Shown one piece after another: positions 17,840-26,213 of a stretch of DNA of 64,000 nt. Made by a program: the position numbers and the translations under genes. The DNA comes from Alphaproteobacteria bacterium (GTDB taxonomy: Bacteria; Pseudomonadota; Alphaproteobacteria; Sphingomonadales; Sphingomonadaceae): NCBI GenBank assembly GCA_018970445.1, contig JAGWWF010000012.1, positions 38,298 to 102,297 on the forward strand, in the 5' to 3' direction. The notes under the pieces were generated by a model. It had not been told where the DNA came from, ran no database searches, and saw only the letters and a list, made by a program, of their open reading frames with translations. The number at the start of each line of letters is the position of its first letter. Position 1 is the first letter of the stretch.

Positions 17840-19255
17840 ATGGGTAAAGCGGCAATTCCCGCAAGGCATGAAGCCCGATTGAGTTTCCTGCTGGCAATTC
17901 CCTCAGGCGGGCTGGCGGTGGCACTTACCACGCAGATCACCGCACTCTCCTGGCTGCTGCAAAGCCGTTACCATCTGGCCATCGATGATATTGCGCTGGT
18001 GTGGGCGGCGGGCCCGCTGGCCGGCATAGTGGGCCAATTGGCCGTGGGCCATGCCAGCGACCGCAGCTGGGCATTGGGCGGGCGGCGCCGGCCCTGGCTG
18101 CTGCTCAGCGGCGTCCTGACGGCGCTGGCCCTGGTGGCGCTGCTGCATCTGGCCGATGTGGCGGCGTGGCTGGGCGGCGTGCCGCTGGTGCTGCTGGCTG
18201 GCCTGGTGGCCTTGCTGCTGGATGTGGCGATCAACATGGGGCTCAACCCGGCGCGGGCGCTGATTGCCGATCTGGTGCCGGCCGGGCCCGCCCGTTCGCT
18301 GGCTTTTGCCCATATGCAAACCGTGTCAGGGGTGTTGGGCGTGGCGATCACGCTGGTAGGTGCGTTGTTGGGCAATGTGGCGATGATCGTGGCGGCGGCC
18401 GTGCTGACCCTGCCCCTGACGGCGCTGCCGGCGCTGCTGGTGGCGGAACCGCGCGTGCTGGCCGAAACCGTGGCACCGCCACCGCCGCTGACGCTGCCGA
18501 CATCGCTGTCCATGCTGCTGCCGATTGCGCCAGCAGCGGCGCTGGCAGTGCTGGCCTGGTTGCAGCGGCTAGGCGGTGGCAGCATGGGCATGGCGCTGCC
18601 GCTGATGGCCACGGCGGGGCTGACCGGGATCATCGCCCTGTCCATCCTGCGCGGCGGCCGGCGCGACCAGACCGGTCTCGCCCGCCATATCTTCCTGGCG
18701 CAGGGGCTCAGCTGGATCGGCATCTTCTGCATGTTCGTGTTTCTGGCCCCGGTGGCGGCGGAACGGCTGCCGGCGATGCCGGCCGAGCAACTGGGGCGGG
18801 ACATCGCGGTGGCGCTGGGGCTGTTCAATCTGGTGGCGGCGCTGGCACCGCTGCTGCTGCTGATGCCGCTGTGCCGGCACTGGCGGCGGGCGCATGTGCA
18901 CGCTGCGGCCATGGCCCTGATGGGGCTGTGCCTGGCGGCGATTGGCGGCTTGGTCAGCAGCGTGATCGGCCTGTGGGCCTGCATGGCGGTGGCCGGCATC
19001 GGCTGGGGGGCGCTGGTCAGCCTGCCCTATGTGATGTTCTGCGATCGCGTGTCGGCCGGCCAGCTGGGCCTGCTGCTTGGCCTGTTCAACCTGTCGGTCG
19101 TCATTCCGCAGCTGGTGGTCAGCCTGGGGCTGGGGGCGCTGGCGCCGGCGCTCTCGGCAAGCGGCGATCTGTTCCTGATTGCCGGGGTGGCGCTGGCGGC
19201 TTCGGCCGGTGTGTGGGCGCTGCTGCCGCCGCTTCCGGCCGGGGTGGCGCCGTGA
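17840..19255 (+). CDS. MFS sugar permease (SLC45/sucrose-maltose type)
   Basis: The 471-residue protein has twelve hydrophobic helices. LSWLLQSRYHLAIDDIALVWAAGPL is followed by a cytoplasmic loop containing DRSWALGGRRRPWLL, the signature of the GPH/SLC45-like disaccharide transporter group. It overlaps the GH92 gene by 4 bp (GTGA), so the pair is an operon for uptake and cleavage of an alpha-linked sugar. ATG 17840 follows a GGTGGGGG run; a GTG at 17831 is the alternative. The likely substrate is a disaccharide or mannoside. Confidence 0.82.
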   Translation: MGKAAIPARHEARLSFLLAIPSGGLAVALTTQITALSWLLQSRYHLAIDDIALVWAAGPLAGIVGQLAVGHASDRSWALGGRRRPWLLLSGVLTALALVALLHLADVAAWLGGVPLVLLAGLVALLLDVAINMGLNPARALIADLVPAGPARSLAFAHMQTVSGVLGVAITLVGALLGNVAMIVAAAVLTLPLTALPALLVAEPRVLAETVAPPPPLTLPTSLSMLLPIAPAAALAVLAWLQRLGGGSMGMALPLMATAGLTGIIALSILRGGRRDQTGLARHIFLAQGLSWIGIFCMFVFLAPVAAERLPAMPAEQLGRDIAVALGLFNLVAALAPLLLLMPLCRHWRRAHVHAAAMALMGLCLAAIGGLVSSVIGLWACMAVAGIGWGALVSLPYVMFCDRVSAGQLGLLLGLFNLSVVIPQLVVSLGLGALAPALSASGDLFLIAGVALAASAGVWALLPPLPAGVAP

Positions 19256-21474
19256 TCGGCCGGCTGATCATGCTGGTGCTGGTGCTGATGCTGCTGACCG
19301 CGCCGGTGCGGGCGGCGCCGCCGCCGGCGGTTGACCCGTTCATCGGCACCGATGGCACCGGCCACACCTTTCCCGGGCCCAGCCGGCCGTTTGGCATGGT
19401 GCAGCCCGGCCCCGACAATGCCGCCAGCGGTTGGGCCTTCACCTCGGGCTATCAATATCGGGCGCCGCAGATCATCGGCTTTTCGCAGAATCGCGCCAGC
19501 GGCACCGGCATCCCGGAACTGGGCGATGTGCTGTTGCAGCCCAGCCAGACCCGCAGGCCCGATCTGGCCAGCCGCTATGACAAGGCCAGCGAGACGGCAC
19601 GGCCCGGCCATTACGCCGTCACCCTGAGCGACAATGCGGTGCGGGTGGAGCTGACCGCCACACTCCGCAGCGCCTTTCACCGCTATCGCTTTGCCAGCGG
19701 CGGGCGGGTGTGGCTGCTGGTCGATCTGCAGCACGGCCTTGCCTTCCGCACCGATGTGCAGCCGGTGCAGGCGGTGGCCAACCAGTTTGGCCGTGCTGGC
19801 TTTGAAGGCGAAGCGGTGCGCCGCAACTGGACGACGCGGCACATTGCCTGGTCAGTGGCGTTCAGCCAGCCGATCGCCGCGGTGGAAACCCTGCCACCGC
19901 AGCCGGGGCAGGTGGCGCCGCGTTATCTGCTGGCCTTTGATCTGGGCACCGGGCGGGAACTGCTGGTGCGCATCGGCCTGTCCTCCACGGATCGCGCCGG
20001 CGCCCGCCGCAACCGGGACGAGCGTGGCGGCTGGCAATTCGATGCCGTGGCGCGGGACAGCCTGGCCGAATGGCAGGCGCTGTTGAACCGGGTGCAGATC
20101 AGCGCGCCCGCACAGCAGCAGCGCATTTTCCAGACGGCGCTGTATCATGCCCTGCTGCACCCTTCGGTGATCAGCGACGTGGATGGCCGCTGGCGCGGGC
20201 CGGATGGCCGTGTGCGCCGCGCGGCAGGCGGCCTGCGCTATTCCACCATGTCCTTGTGGGACAGTTTTCGCGCCGCCCACCCGCTCTATACGCTGCTGGT
20301 GCCGGAACGGGTGCCGGATTTCGTCAACAGCCTGCTGGATCATCATGATGCGGTGGGGCGGCTGCCGAAATGGCCGATCTGGGGCGGCGAAACCGGCACC
20401 ATGATCGGTGAGCCGGCGCTGCCGGTGATTGCCGATGCCTGGGCCAAGGGCTTCCGCGGCTTTGATGGCCGCCGCGCGCTTGCCGCCATGGTGGCCACCG
20501 CCACGCGCGATGCCACCCCGGTGCAACCGGGCGACACGGCGCTGTCGCTGTGGTCGGTGCTGGACCGCTTTGGCTATTATCCGTTCGATCTGGTGCCCGG
20601 CGAAGCGGTGTCGCGCACGCTGGAGGCCGGGATTGGCGATGCCGCCACCAGCCGCATGGCGCAGATGCTGGGCCAGCCGGCGCTGGCGGCGCGCCTGGCC
20701 GCGCGCGCCGGCGGCTGGCGGCACCTGCTTGATCCTGAAACCGGGCTGGCGCGCGGCCGCGACAGCCAGGGCCGCTGGCGCACGCCCTTTGATCCGCTCA
20801 CCCCCACTTCGCCGCTGAACAACCCCGGCGACTATACCGAGGCCAACGCCTGGCAATATAGCTGGACACCGGCCCTGCACGATGTGGCCGGGCTGATGGC
20901 GGCCTGGGGCGGCAAGGCCGGGTTGCAGGCGCGGCTTGACCGGTTTTTCTTTGGCCTGCCCGTCACGGCGGGTGCCGCCTATCTGGGCCAGGAGGCGATG
21001 ATCGGGCAATATGCCCATGGCAACGAGCCCAGCCACCATATCGCCTGGCTCTATGCCTTCACCGATGCGCCGGCGACCGGCCATCGCCTCGTCGCGCGCA
21101 TCGCCCGGGATTTCTATGCCGACCGGCCCGATGGCATCATCGGCAACGAGGATGCCGGGCAGATGAGCGCCTGGTATGTGTTTGCAACGCTGGGCCTTTA
21201 TCCGGTTGATCCGGCCAGCGGTGGTTATGTGGCCGGCATCCCGCTGGTGCCGGCGGCCCGGATCAATGTGCCCGGCCGCCGGCCCTTGCGCATCCTGCGC
21301 CGGGGGCAGGGGGAGCAGTTGCTGAGCCTGCGCCTGGCCGGCCAGCCGCTGCCGGCCACGGCAGTGCCGCATGCCCGGCTGGTGCGGGGCGGCACGCTGG
21401 AATTTGCCGTGCAACAGGCCAGGTGCTCAGGGCAGACGCGGCAGGGCGGCGCAGCGCGCCTCTGCCAGCCCTGA
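19252..21474 (+). CDS. Glycoside hydrolase family 92 (alpha-mannosidase)
   Basis: The 740-residue secreted protein starts with a signal peptide (LIMLVLVLMLLTAPVRA) and then DPFIGTDGTGHTFPGPSRPFGM, typical of GH92. Later come STMSLWDSFRAAHPLYTLL, HGNEPSHHIAWLY and GNEDAGQMSAWYVFATLGLY, with E633 and D634 in the catalytic region. GH92 enzymes are calcium-dependent exo-alpha-mannosidases, mostly acting on 1,2 linkages. The GTG at 19252 overlaps the permease stop; an ATG at 19270 is possible. The final 48 bp overlap the convergent gene, and the last 20 or so residues extend beyond the usual GH92 end. Confidence 0.9.
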   Translation: MIGRLIMLVLVLMLLTAPVRAAPPPAVDPFIGTDGTGHTFPGPSRPFGMVQPGPDNAASGWAFTSGYQYRAPQIIGFSQNRASGTGIPELGDVLLQPSQTRRPDLASRYDKASETARPGHYAVTLSDNAVRVELTATLRSAFHRYRFASGGRVWLLVDLQHGLAFRTDVQPVQAVANQFGRAGFEGEAVRRNWTTRHIAWSVAFSQPIAAVETLPPQPGQVAPRYLLAFDLGTGRELLVRIGLSSTDRAGARRNRDERGGWQFDAVARDSLAEWQALLNRVQISAPAQQQRIFQTALYHALLHPSVISDVDGRWRGPDGRVRRAAGGLRYSTMSLWDSFRAAHPLYTLLVPERVPDFVNSLLDHHDAVGRLPKWPIWGGETGTMIGEPALPVIADAWAKGFRGFDGRRALAAMVATATRDATPVQPGDTALSLWSVLDRFGYYPFDLVPGEAVSRTLEAGIGDAATSRMAQMLGQPALAARLAARAGGWRHLLDPETGLARGRDSQGRWRTPFDPLTPTSPLNNPGDYTEANAWQYSWTPALHDVAGLMAAWGGKAGLQARLDRFFFGLPVTAGAAYLGQEAMIGQYAHGNEPSHHIAWLYAFTDAPATGHRLVARIARDFYADRPDGIIGNEDAGQMSAWYVFATLGLYPVDPASGGYVAGIPLVPAARINVPGRRPLRILRRGQGEQLLSLRLAGQPLPATAVPHARLVRGGTLEFAVQQARCSGQTRQGGAARLCQP

Positions 21475-22245
21475 CAGCGCCAGCGCATCGGCAAAGCGGT
21501 CGGAGGTTTCCACCGCATCGGCATAGGCGATCGAGCGCCCGTCGGGCAGGCAGGCCGGCAGAAGCTCGGGCGCACACGACAGGGTGATGTCGCGCGCCGC
21601 CAGCGCCGCCAGGCAGGCATCCAGCGCGGCGACATGATCGGCATGCCAGGGCGCGCCGGCATCAAATGGCGCCTGGATCCGCCCGGTGGAGCCGAACCGC
21701 AACTGGAGGCTGCGCACCTGGCCGAACATGCTGGCACAGGCGGCCAGCCGCACGGCGAATTCGCCGCCATAGGTCAGCTCATGGCCGCTGTACCAATGCG
21801 AGAAATCGAGCGTGAGCGCCAGATCGGGAAAGCGCGCCAGCAGGGCGCGGGTGAGCGCAATGTCCTGGGTCATGGTGGCACGATGGGTTTCCACGTGCAG
21901 GGCATGGCCGGTGCGGCTGGCGGCGGCCAGAATCGCATCGGCCAGCCGGTCCATTTCGGCGTCGGTTTCCAGCCCGGTGCCGGCGTGCAGCGTGGTGAAA
22001 TCAAGGCCCTGATCCTGATGGGCCTGCGCCACCGCCAGCGCCTCAGCCGGCCGTGTCACCCGGGCCATGCCGCAGGGCAACAGCCCGGCGGCGCGGATGG
22101 CATCCCATTCGCCCCAGGCCACGACGCCATGATAGCCATGCTGCTTGAGCAGATCGAGCTGGGCGCTCAGGCTCGCCCGCCAGCCGCTGCTGTGGCGCGG
22201 CAGGCCGGCCAGGCTGCCCAGGCAGATATCTCGCCGCAGCCGCAT
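21427..22245 (-). CDS. Sugar phosphate isomerase/epimerase-like TIM barrel protein
   Basis: The 272-residue protein has the xylose isomerase-like TIM barrel pattern: HGYHGVVAWGEWDA, then LDFTTLHAGTGLETDAE, HVETHRATMTQD and LTLDFSHWYSGHEL, where His, Glu and Asp residues suit a metal site. It is probably a cytoplasmic isomerase, epimerase or lyase acting on a sugar or keto-sugar. It is the last gene of the GH13-PhyH operon, its ATG sharing one base with the PhyH stop. The exact reaction cannot be named. Confidence 0.7.
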   Translation of the reverse strand: MRLRRDICLGSLAGLPRHSSGWRASLSAQLDLLKQHGYHGVVAWGEWDAIRAAGLLPCGMARVTRPAEALAVAQAHQDQGLDFTTLHAGTGLETDAEMDRLADAILAAASRTGHALHVETHRATMTQDIALTRALLARFPDLALTLDFSHWYSGHELTYGGEFAVRLAACASMFGQVRSLQLRFGSTGRIQAPFDAGAPWHADHVAALDACLAALAARDITLSCAPELLPACLPDGRSIAYADAVETSDRFADALALSGLAEARCAALPRLP

Positions 22246-23060
22246 CAGGCCTCGGCAAACAGCACCGGGTTGATGGCAGAGGCGGCGACATCATGCGGCC
22301 GTAGGCCGGGCAGCCATTGCGCCAGATCGGCGCGCTGCATGTCGTTCACCGGCTCCGCCACCCGCATGTCGGCATCCATGTAGATCATGGTCATCACCGA
22401 TCGCGGCTGGCTGGTGTGGTTGGGGCCGGCGCGGTGGAAGGTCCAGCCGGCGTGGAAACTCACGTCACCCAGCGCATAGGCTGCCCTGTCGACCGGGAAG
22501 CCATGGGCCGCCATCGCCGCGCTGATCTGCGCCTCGCTCTCGTCGGAGATCGCCAGGTCGCGGCCGATCGCCAGCCGGTGGCTGCCGCGGTAAAATTCCA
22601 GCGGCCCCATTTCCAGCGGCGTCGATTGCAGCGGAATCCACACGGTGATGGTGCGGTCGGACGCCAGCGGCCAATAATATTGATCGGCGTGGGCCGGCGT
22701 GATCCCGCCCGAAGGCTCCTTGTAGAGTGACTGGTCGTGATAGAGCCTCACGCGCTTCACCCCCAGCAGCCGGGCCGCCATGCCGGCCAGCCGCTGCCCG
22801 AACACGAATTGCTGCACCTGGGCCGATTGCCGCCACAGGTTCATCACCTGCAGGAAGGCGCGGTCATAGGTGCTGCGCTCGGCCAGCGGCTTGTCCTGCC
22901 GGTTCAGAGCGAGGGTGAGCCGGGTGATCTCGGCACCATGGTGCCGCAACGTGGCCGGCGCCAGCGCGCCGGGCACCCGCACAAAGCCCTCTTCCCGATA
23001 GCGGGCGAAGACATCGTCCGACAGCGGCATCGGCGTGTCGAGATCGGGCAGCAGGGTCAT
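22245..23060 (-). CDS. Phytanoyl-CoA dioxygenase (PhyH) family protein
   Basis: The 271-residue protein is a non-haem iron, 2-oxoglutarate-type dioxygenase. HADQYYWPL gives the H-x-D iron ligands, and the second His is probably in FHRAGPNHTSQPRSVMTMIY, whose Arg would bind 2-oxoglutarate. The family hydroxylates lipids and many small molecules. It is placed between the GH13 enzyme and the isomerase, overlapping the former by 4 bp (ATGA). The context suggests a sugar-derived or aglycone substrate, which is inference. Confidence 0.82.
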   Translation of the reverse strand: MTLLPDLDTPMPLSDDVFARYREEGFVRVPGALAPATLRHHGAEITRLTLALNRQDKPLAERSTYDRAFLQVMNLWRQSAQVQQFVFGQRLAGMAARLLGVKRVRLYHDQSLYKEPSGGITPAHADQYYWPLASDRTITVWIPLQSTPLEMGPLEFYRGSHRLAIGRDLAISDESEAQISAAMAAHGFPVDRAAYALGDVSFHAGWTFHRAGPNHTSQPRSVMTMIYMDADMRVAEPVNDMQRADLAQWLPGLRPHDVAASAINPVLFAEA

Positions 23061-24661
23061 GGCATAGTCTCCCGGTGCGGAAGGGATGATGGTGGCAGCT
23101 TGAACAGCGCGGTTTGCCAGGGGCGCAACCGGGGCCCGCCGCCGCCCAGCAGATCGGGCGTGTCGGCCCCCGGCCCGTCATAGCGCGCCGGCACGGCCGA
23201 CAGATTGGCCACCAGCACCAGGCGCTCGCTGCCCAGCGCCCGCTCGATGATCAGCAGCGATGGGCCTTGGGCGGTCACGCTCTGGGTGCCGCGGCGCAGG
23301 GCGGGATGGGCCCGGCGCAGTTGCGCCAGCAGGCGATAATGGTTGAGCAGCGATCCTGGCGCGCCGGTCTGTTCGGCCACCGAAATCCCGTCGTGGTCAC
23401 GCGCCTGGCGCCGATCCCAATAGGCGGCGCCGGACCGGCGGTACCAGAGCGCCTGGGTGGGGGCGGCATCGGTGGCGGTCCATTTGAACGCCTCGCGCAG
23501 CGGGATGGCATCCTGATCATCGGCAAAGCCGGGCAGGGTGGCGCCGCGCATGCCCAGTTCCTGGCCATAATAGATGGACGGCGTGCCCTTCAGGCCGAAG
23601 ATTAGCGCGGCCGCCGTGCGCAATTGTTCCGGCGTGATGCCCGGATCAGACGCGATGCGGTTGACATCATGGTTCTCGGCAAACAGCAATTGATGCTTGC
23701 CGGCCGGGGTGGCCGCCGTCGTGCGGGCAATCGCCGCCATGATCGCGTCCCGGTCAAAGCGGCGCAGCGCCGTGTGCAGCGGGAAGGCGAAGACGGCGCT
23801 GGTGTCGGCTCGGGTCAGATAATCGGCGCCGATGTCGGTCCAGTCCGCCTGTTCGGCCACGAACATCAGCCGCGGGTTGGCGGCACGCAGGCGGGTGAAC
23901 AGCGGTTTCCAGAAATCGGCAAACAAATTGGTCTGCAATCCGCGTGAATCCAGATCGTCCATCATGTGATCAAGGCGGAAGCCATCGACGCCGTCGTCAA
24001 AACGGCCATCATGGTCAGGGTCCACCCAATCCAGCATGTATCGGGTGAAATAGGCCTGGCTGCGCGGGTGGGTGAGGGCGACCGTGGTGACGCCATGGGT
24101 ATCCCCGCCGAAATGGCGGATTTCGCGCAGGCCGAAGGGGCCATCCTCCATCACGCCGGCGGCCCGGTCTCGCCACAGCAGATGATCGGCCAGCGGCGCA
24201 TTGCGGTCAGCCCGCGCCGCCGTCCACCACGGATGGCCTTCGGCGACATATTGGAACTCCATGTCGAGATAGATCTTCATCCCGTTGCGGTGGAGTTCGC
24301 GCACCATGCGCTGATAATCGGCCATGGTGCCGAATTCGGGATCGATGCCGGCAAAATCGGTGGCGAAATAATTGTGATAGACCCTGCTGGTATAGAGCGG
24401 GGTCAGCAGCACCGCCGTCACGCCAAGTGATTTCAAATAGGGGATGCTGGCGGTGATGCCATTGAGATCACCCTGCCGGTCGCCATTGCTGTCCCGGTAG
24501 CTGCGGGTGAAGATGTGATAGACAACCTCGTCCTGAAGGGCCGCCGTGTCAGGCCTGGGGGTGGCAAGTGCCGCCCCGCCAATGGCCAGCAATGCAGCCA
24601 TGGCTGCGATGGCCGCAACTGCCAGCCACGCCGACCTTCTCGCCAGGTCCGCCATATCCAT
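23057..24661 (-). CDS. Secreted alpha-amylase family (GH13) glycosidase
   Basis: The 534-residue protein has a signal peptide or anchor (SAWLAVAAIAAMAALLAIGG), then the GH13 barrel: YHIFTRSYRDSNGDRQGDLN, DGFRLDHMMDD (nucleophile Asp), FVAEQADW (acid/base Glu) and FAENHDVNR (transition-state Asp). It should cleave or transfer alpha-glucosidic linkages in the periplasm or outside. ATG 24661 has GGAGG about 5 bases upstream; a second ATG at 24655 is close by. It is the first gene of a three-gene operon, divergent from the AraC regulator that probably controls it. Confidence 0.9.
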   Translation of the reverse strand: MDMADLARRSAWLAVAAIAAMAALLAIGGAALATPRPDTAALQDEVVYHIFTRSYRDSNGDRQGDLNGITASIPYLKSLGVTAVLLTPLYTSRVYHNYFATDFAGIDPEFGTMADYQRMVRELHRNGMKIYLDMEFQYVAEGHPWWTAARADRNAPLADHLLWRDRAAGVMEDGPFGLREIRHFGGDTHGVTTVALTHPRSQAYFTRYMLDWVDPDHDGRFDDGVDGFRLDHMMDDLDSRGLQTNLFADFWKPLFTRLRAANPRLMFVAEQADWTDIGADYLTRADTSAVFAFPLHTALRRFDRDAIMAAIARTTAATPAGKHQLLFAENHDVNRIASDPGITPEQLRTAAALIFGLKGTPSIYYGQELGMRGATLPGFADDQDAIPLREAFKWTATDAAPTQALWYRRSGAAYWDRRQARDHDGISVAEQTGAPGSLLNHYRLLAQLRRAHPALRRGTQSVTAQGPSLLIIERALGSERLVLVANLSAVPARYDGPGADTPDLLGGGGPRLRPWQTALFKLPPSSLPHRETMP

Positions 24662-24838
24662 CAATCCTCCGCTGGGCTGGCCTGGTCCGATCGCGGTAGC
24701 GCCATCCATCTGGTCCGTCACAAGGCGGTCCGGCGGGGACAGCATCGCGTTCCGGATCAAGTTTATAACCTTGCGCTTTCTGTATGAGAATGGCGCCTGG
24801 TTGCTTGCATATTGGCAATACACTATCAGTTTTTTGTC

Positions 24839-25669
24839 ATGCTCCCCGCCCTTTCAGAAGCCATCGCCCTGCCGCCGGGCACGGCTGCGCGCGTGGTGCA
24901 TGTCACCCAGCCGGCGGACAGTCCGGTCCCTGACCGCTTTGCCCATTTCCATGGCGTGGCCGAACTGGTGCTGATCCACCAGGGGTCTGGCACCTTTATC
25001 ACCGAGACGGGCGAACATCGGTTCGGGCCGCGGATGCTGCTGTTTGCGCCAATCATGGCCATCCATGATTTCGCCTTCGATCCGGGCGCACGAAACTGGA
25101 CGCTTGTGCAATTTGACGCCTTGGCTGCCGATCCAGATCAACGGCTGCTACCCCGGCAGGCGGTTTCAGCCGCCCTGAACTCGGAAAGCCTGTGCCGTGC
25201 CCGCACAATGGTCGACTGGTTGTCGGACGGAATCGGTAGCACGCTGGCACCGGCCGAGGTTGAAATCCTGCTCAAGGCCCTGCTGCTGGCGATCAAGCCT
25301 GCGATGGCAAGTGGCACGGCTGGCACGGAGAAACCCGACTATCCTCTCTCGCGCTTCCGGCCGGTGTTGCAACAGTTGATGGAACATCCCGGCCAACACA
25401 TCGGCCTTGCCGATGCGGCAACCATGTGCGCGGTTTCGGCACCCTATTTCTCCAGGCTGTTCAAGCAAAGCTTTGGCATCGGCTTTTCGGCCTATCAAAA
25501 CCAATTCCGGTTGCAGCAGGCCGCAAGATTGCTGGCGACCAGTGACGCACCGACCTCGCAGATTGCCTATCGTCTGGGCTTTCAGTCACATGCCTATTTT
25601 TCGCAGCGTTTCCGCGAAATGTTTGGTGCCAGCCCGTCCCAGTTCCTCAAGACCATGCGGCACCGCTAA
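24839..25669 (+). CDS. AraC family transcriptional regulator
   Basis: The 276-residue protein has an N-terminal cupin-like sensor (HFHGVAELVLIHQGSGTF) and a C-terminal double helix-turn-helix: IGLADAATMCAVSAPYFSRL, SDAPTSQIAYRLGFQSHAYF and SQRFREMFGASPSQF. Regulators of this layout respond to sugars. It is divergent from the GH13-PhyH-isomerase operon, with 177 bp between them containing the small palindrome ATTGGCAAT (24811-24819). ATG 24839 is preferred over an in-frame TTG at 24812. Confidence 0.9.
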   Translation: MLPALSEAIALPPGTAARVVHVTQPADSPVPDRFAHFHGVAELVLIHQGSGTFITETGEHRFGPRMLLFAPIMAIHDFAFDPGARNWTLVQFDALAADPDQRLLPRQAVSAALNSESLCRARTMVDWLSDGIGSTLAPAEVEILLKALLLAIKPAMASGTAGTEKPDYPLSRFRPVLQQLMEHPGQHIGLADAATMCAVSAPYFSRLFKQSFGIGFSAYQNQFRLQQAARLLATSDAPTSQIAYRLGFQSHAYFSQRFREMFGASPSQFLKTMRHR

Positions 25670-26213
25670 TGTTGGGGACCGGCGCATCTGTTTATCACTC
25701 TCCAGGCGGGGGCTGAGCCCTTTGTTCCATGCCTATCTGCCTAAAGCATGCGCCCTAATGTCGGATTTGCCCCCTATTGCTCAACCAAGAAAGTGGCCGG
25801 GGGCTTGATAGGGGCGGGCGGCCCAACGGCGTGCCGGGTCCACCATCGCTCGGGGCTCGCGGCCGAGGGCGGGCACGATTGCTGACGCGAACCCCACCAC
25901 GCGTCCCAGGCTGCCTTGCAGCAATTCCTGGGCAATGGTGCCGAAGCCGCCGCTCGTGGCGTTCCTGGCCGTGCACTGGATGTGCACGTGGAAGTCGGCG
26001 GCATGAGCGATCCGCCGGGGCGCATGGGCGATGAGATGCGCCGCAACACCATGACCTGCTTCCTGTTTCCTGGACCGTTCTGAGCTGGAAGATTCCAGTT
26101 TAGGATGATGGCCGGGAGACGGGAGGCTGATCACCGGGCCACCTAGTCAAGACCAGATCTATAGAAGCCGAAAAGTTTCCTATAGGAAACATCCGGGCTT
26201 TCTATCTGGCGGC
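25670..26213. other. Intergenic region with possible gene remnant
   Basis: No convincing gene is seen. The best frame is minus strand 25781-26134; its part reading GGFGTIAQELLQGSLGRVVGFASAIVP looks protein-like, but there is no clear start signal or family. CCCCTAT (25771-25777) and ATAGGGG (25808-25814) are inverted arms. Composition becomes AT-richer towards 26130-26200, next to the palindrome described separately. The region may be a scar of an insertion that brought the ParB gene. Confidence 0.4.
26175..26190. promoter_or_regulatory. Perfect 16-bp palindrome, candidate parS site
   Basis: GTTTCCTATAGGAAAC is self-complementary over all 16 bases and lies 23 bases after the stop of the ParB gene. 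Plasmid and chromosome parS sites are 14-16 bp palindromes with GTT and AAC ends (for example the GTTTCACGTGAAAC core on chromosomes). The match in size, ends and position suggests it is the cognate binding site. Confidence 0.5.

Noticed and set aside
18001..19251. A long in-frame extension upstream of the GH92 gene, giving a product above 1100 residues
   Set aside because: It lies entirely inside the MFS permease gene in another frame and reads as Gly/Arg/Ala-rich shadow sequence; the signal peptide begins at 19252.
19852..21414. A minus-strand frame of about 520 codons opposite GH92
   Set aside because: GH92 is supported by family motifs along its whole length; the opposite frame has none.
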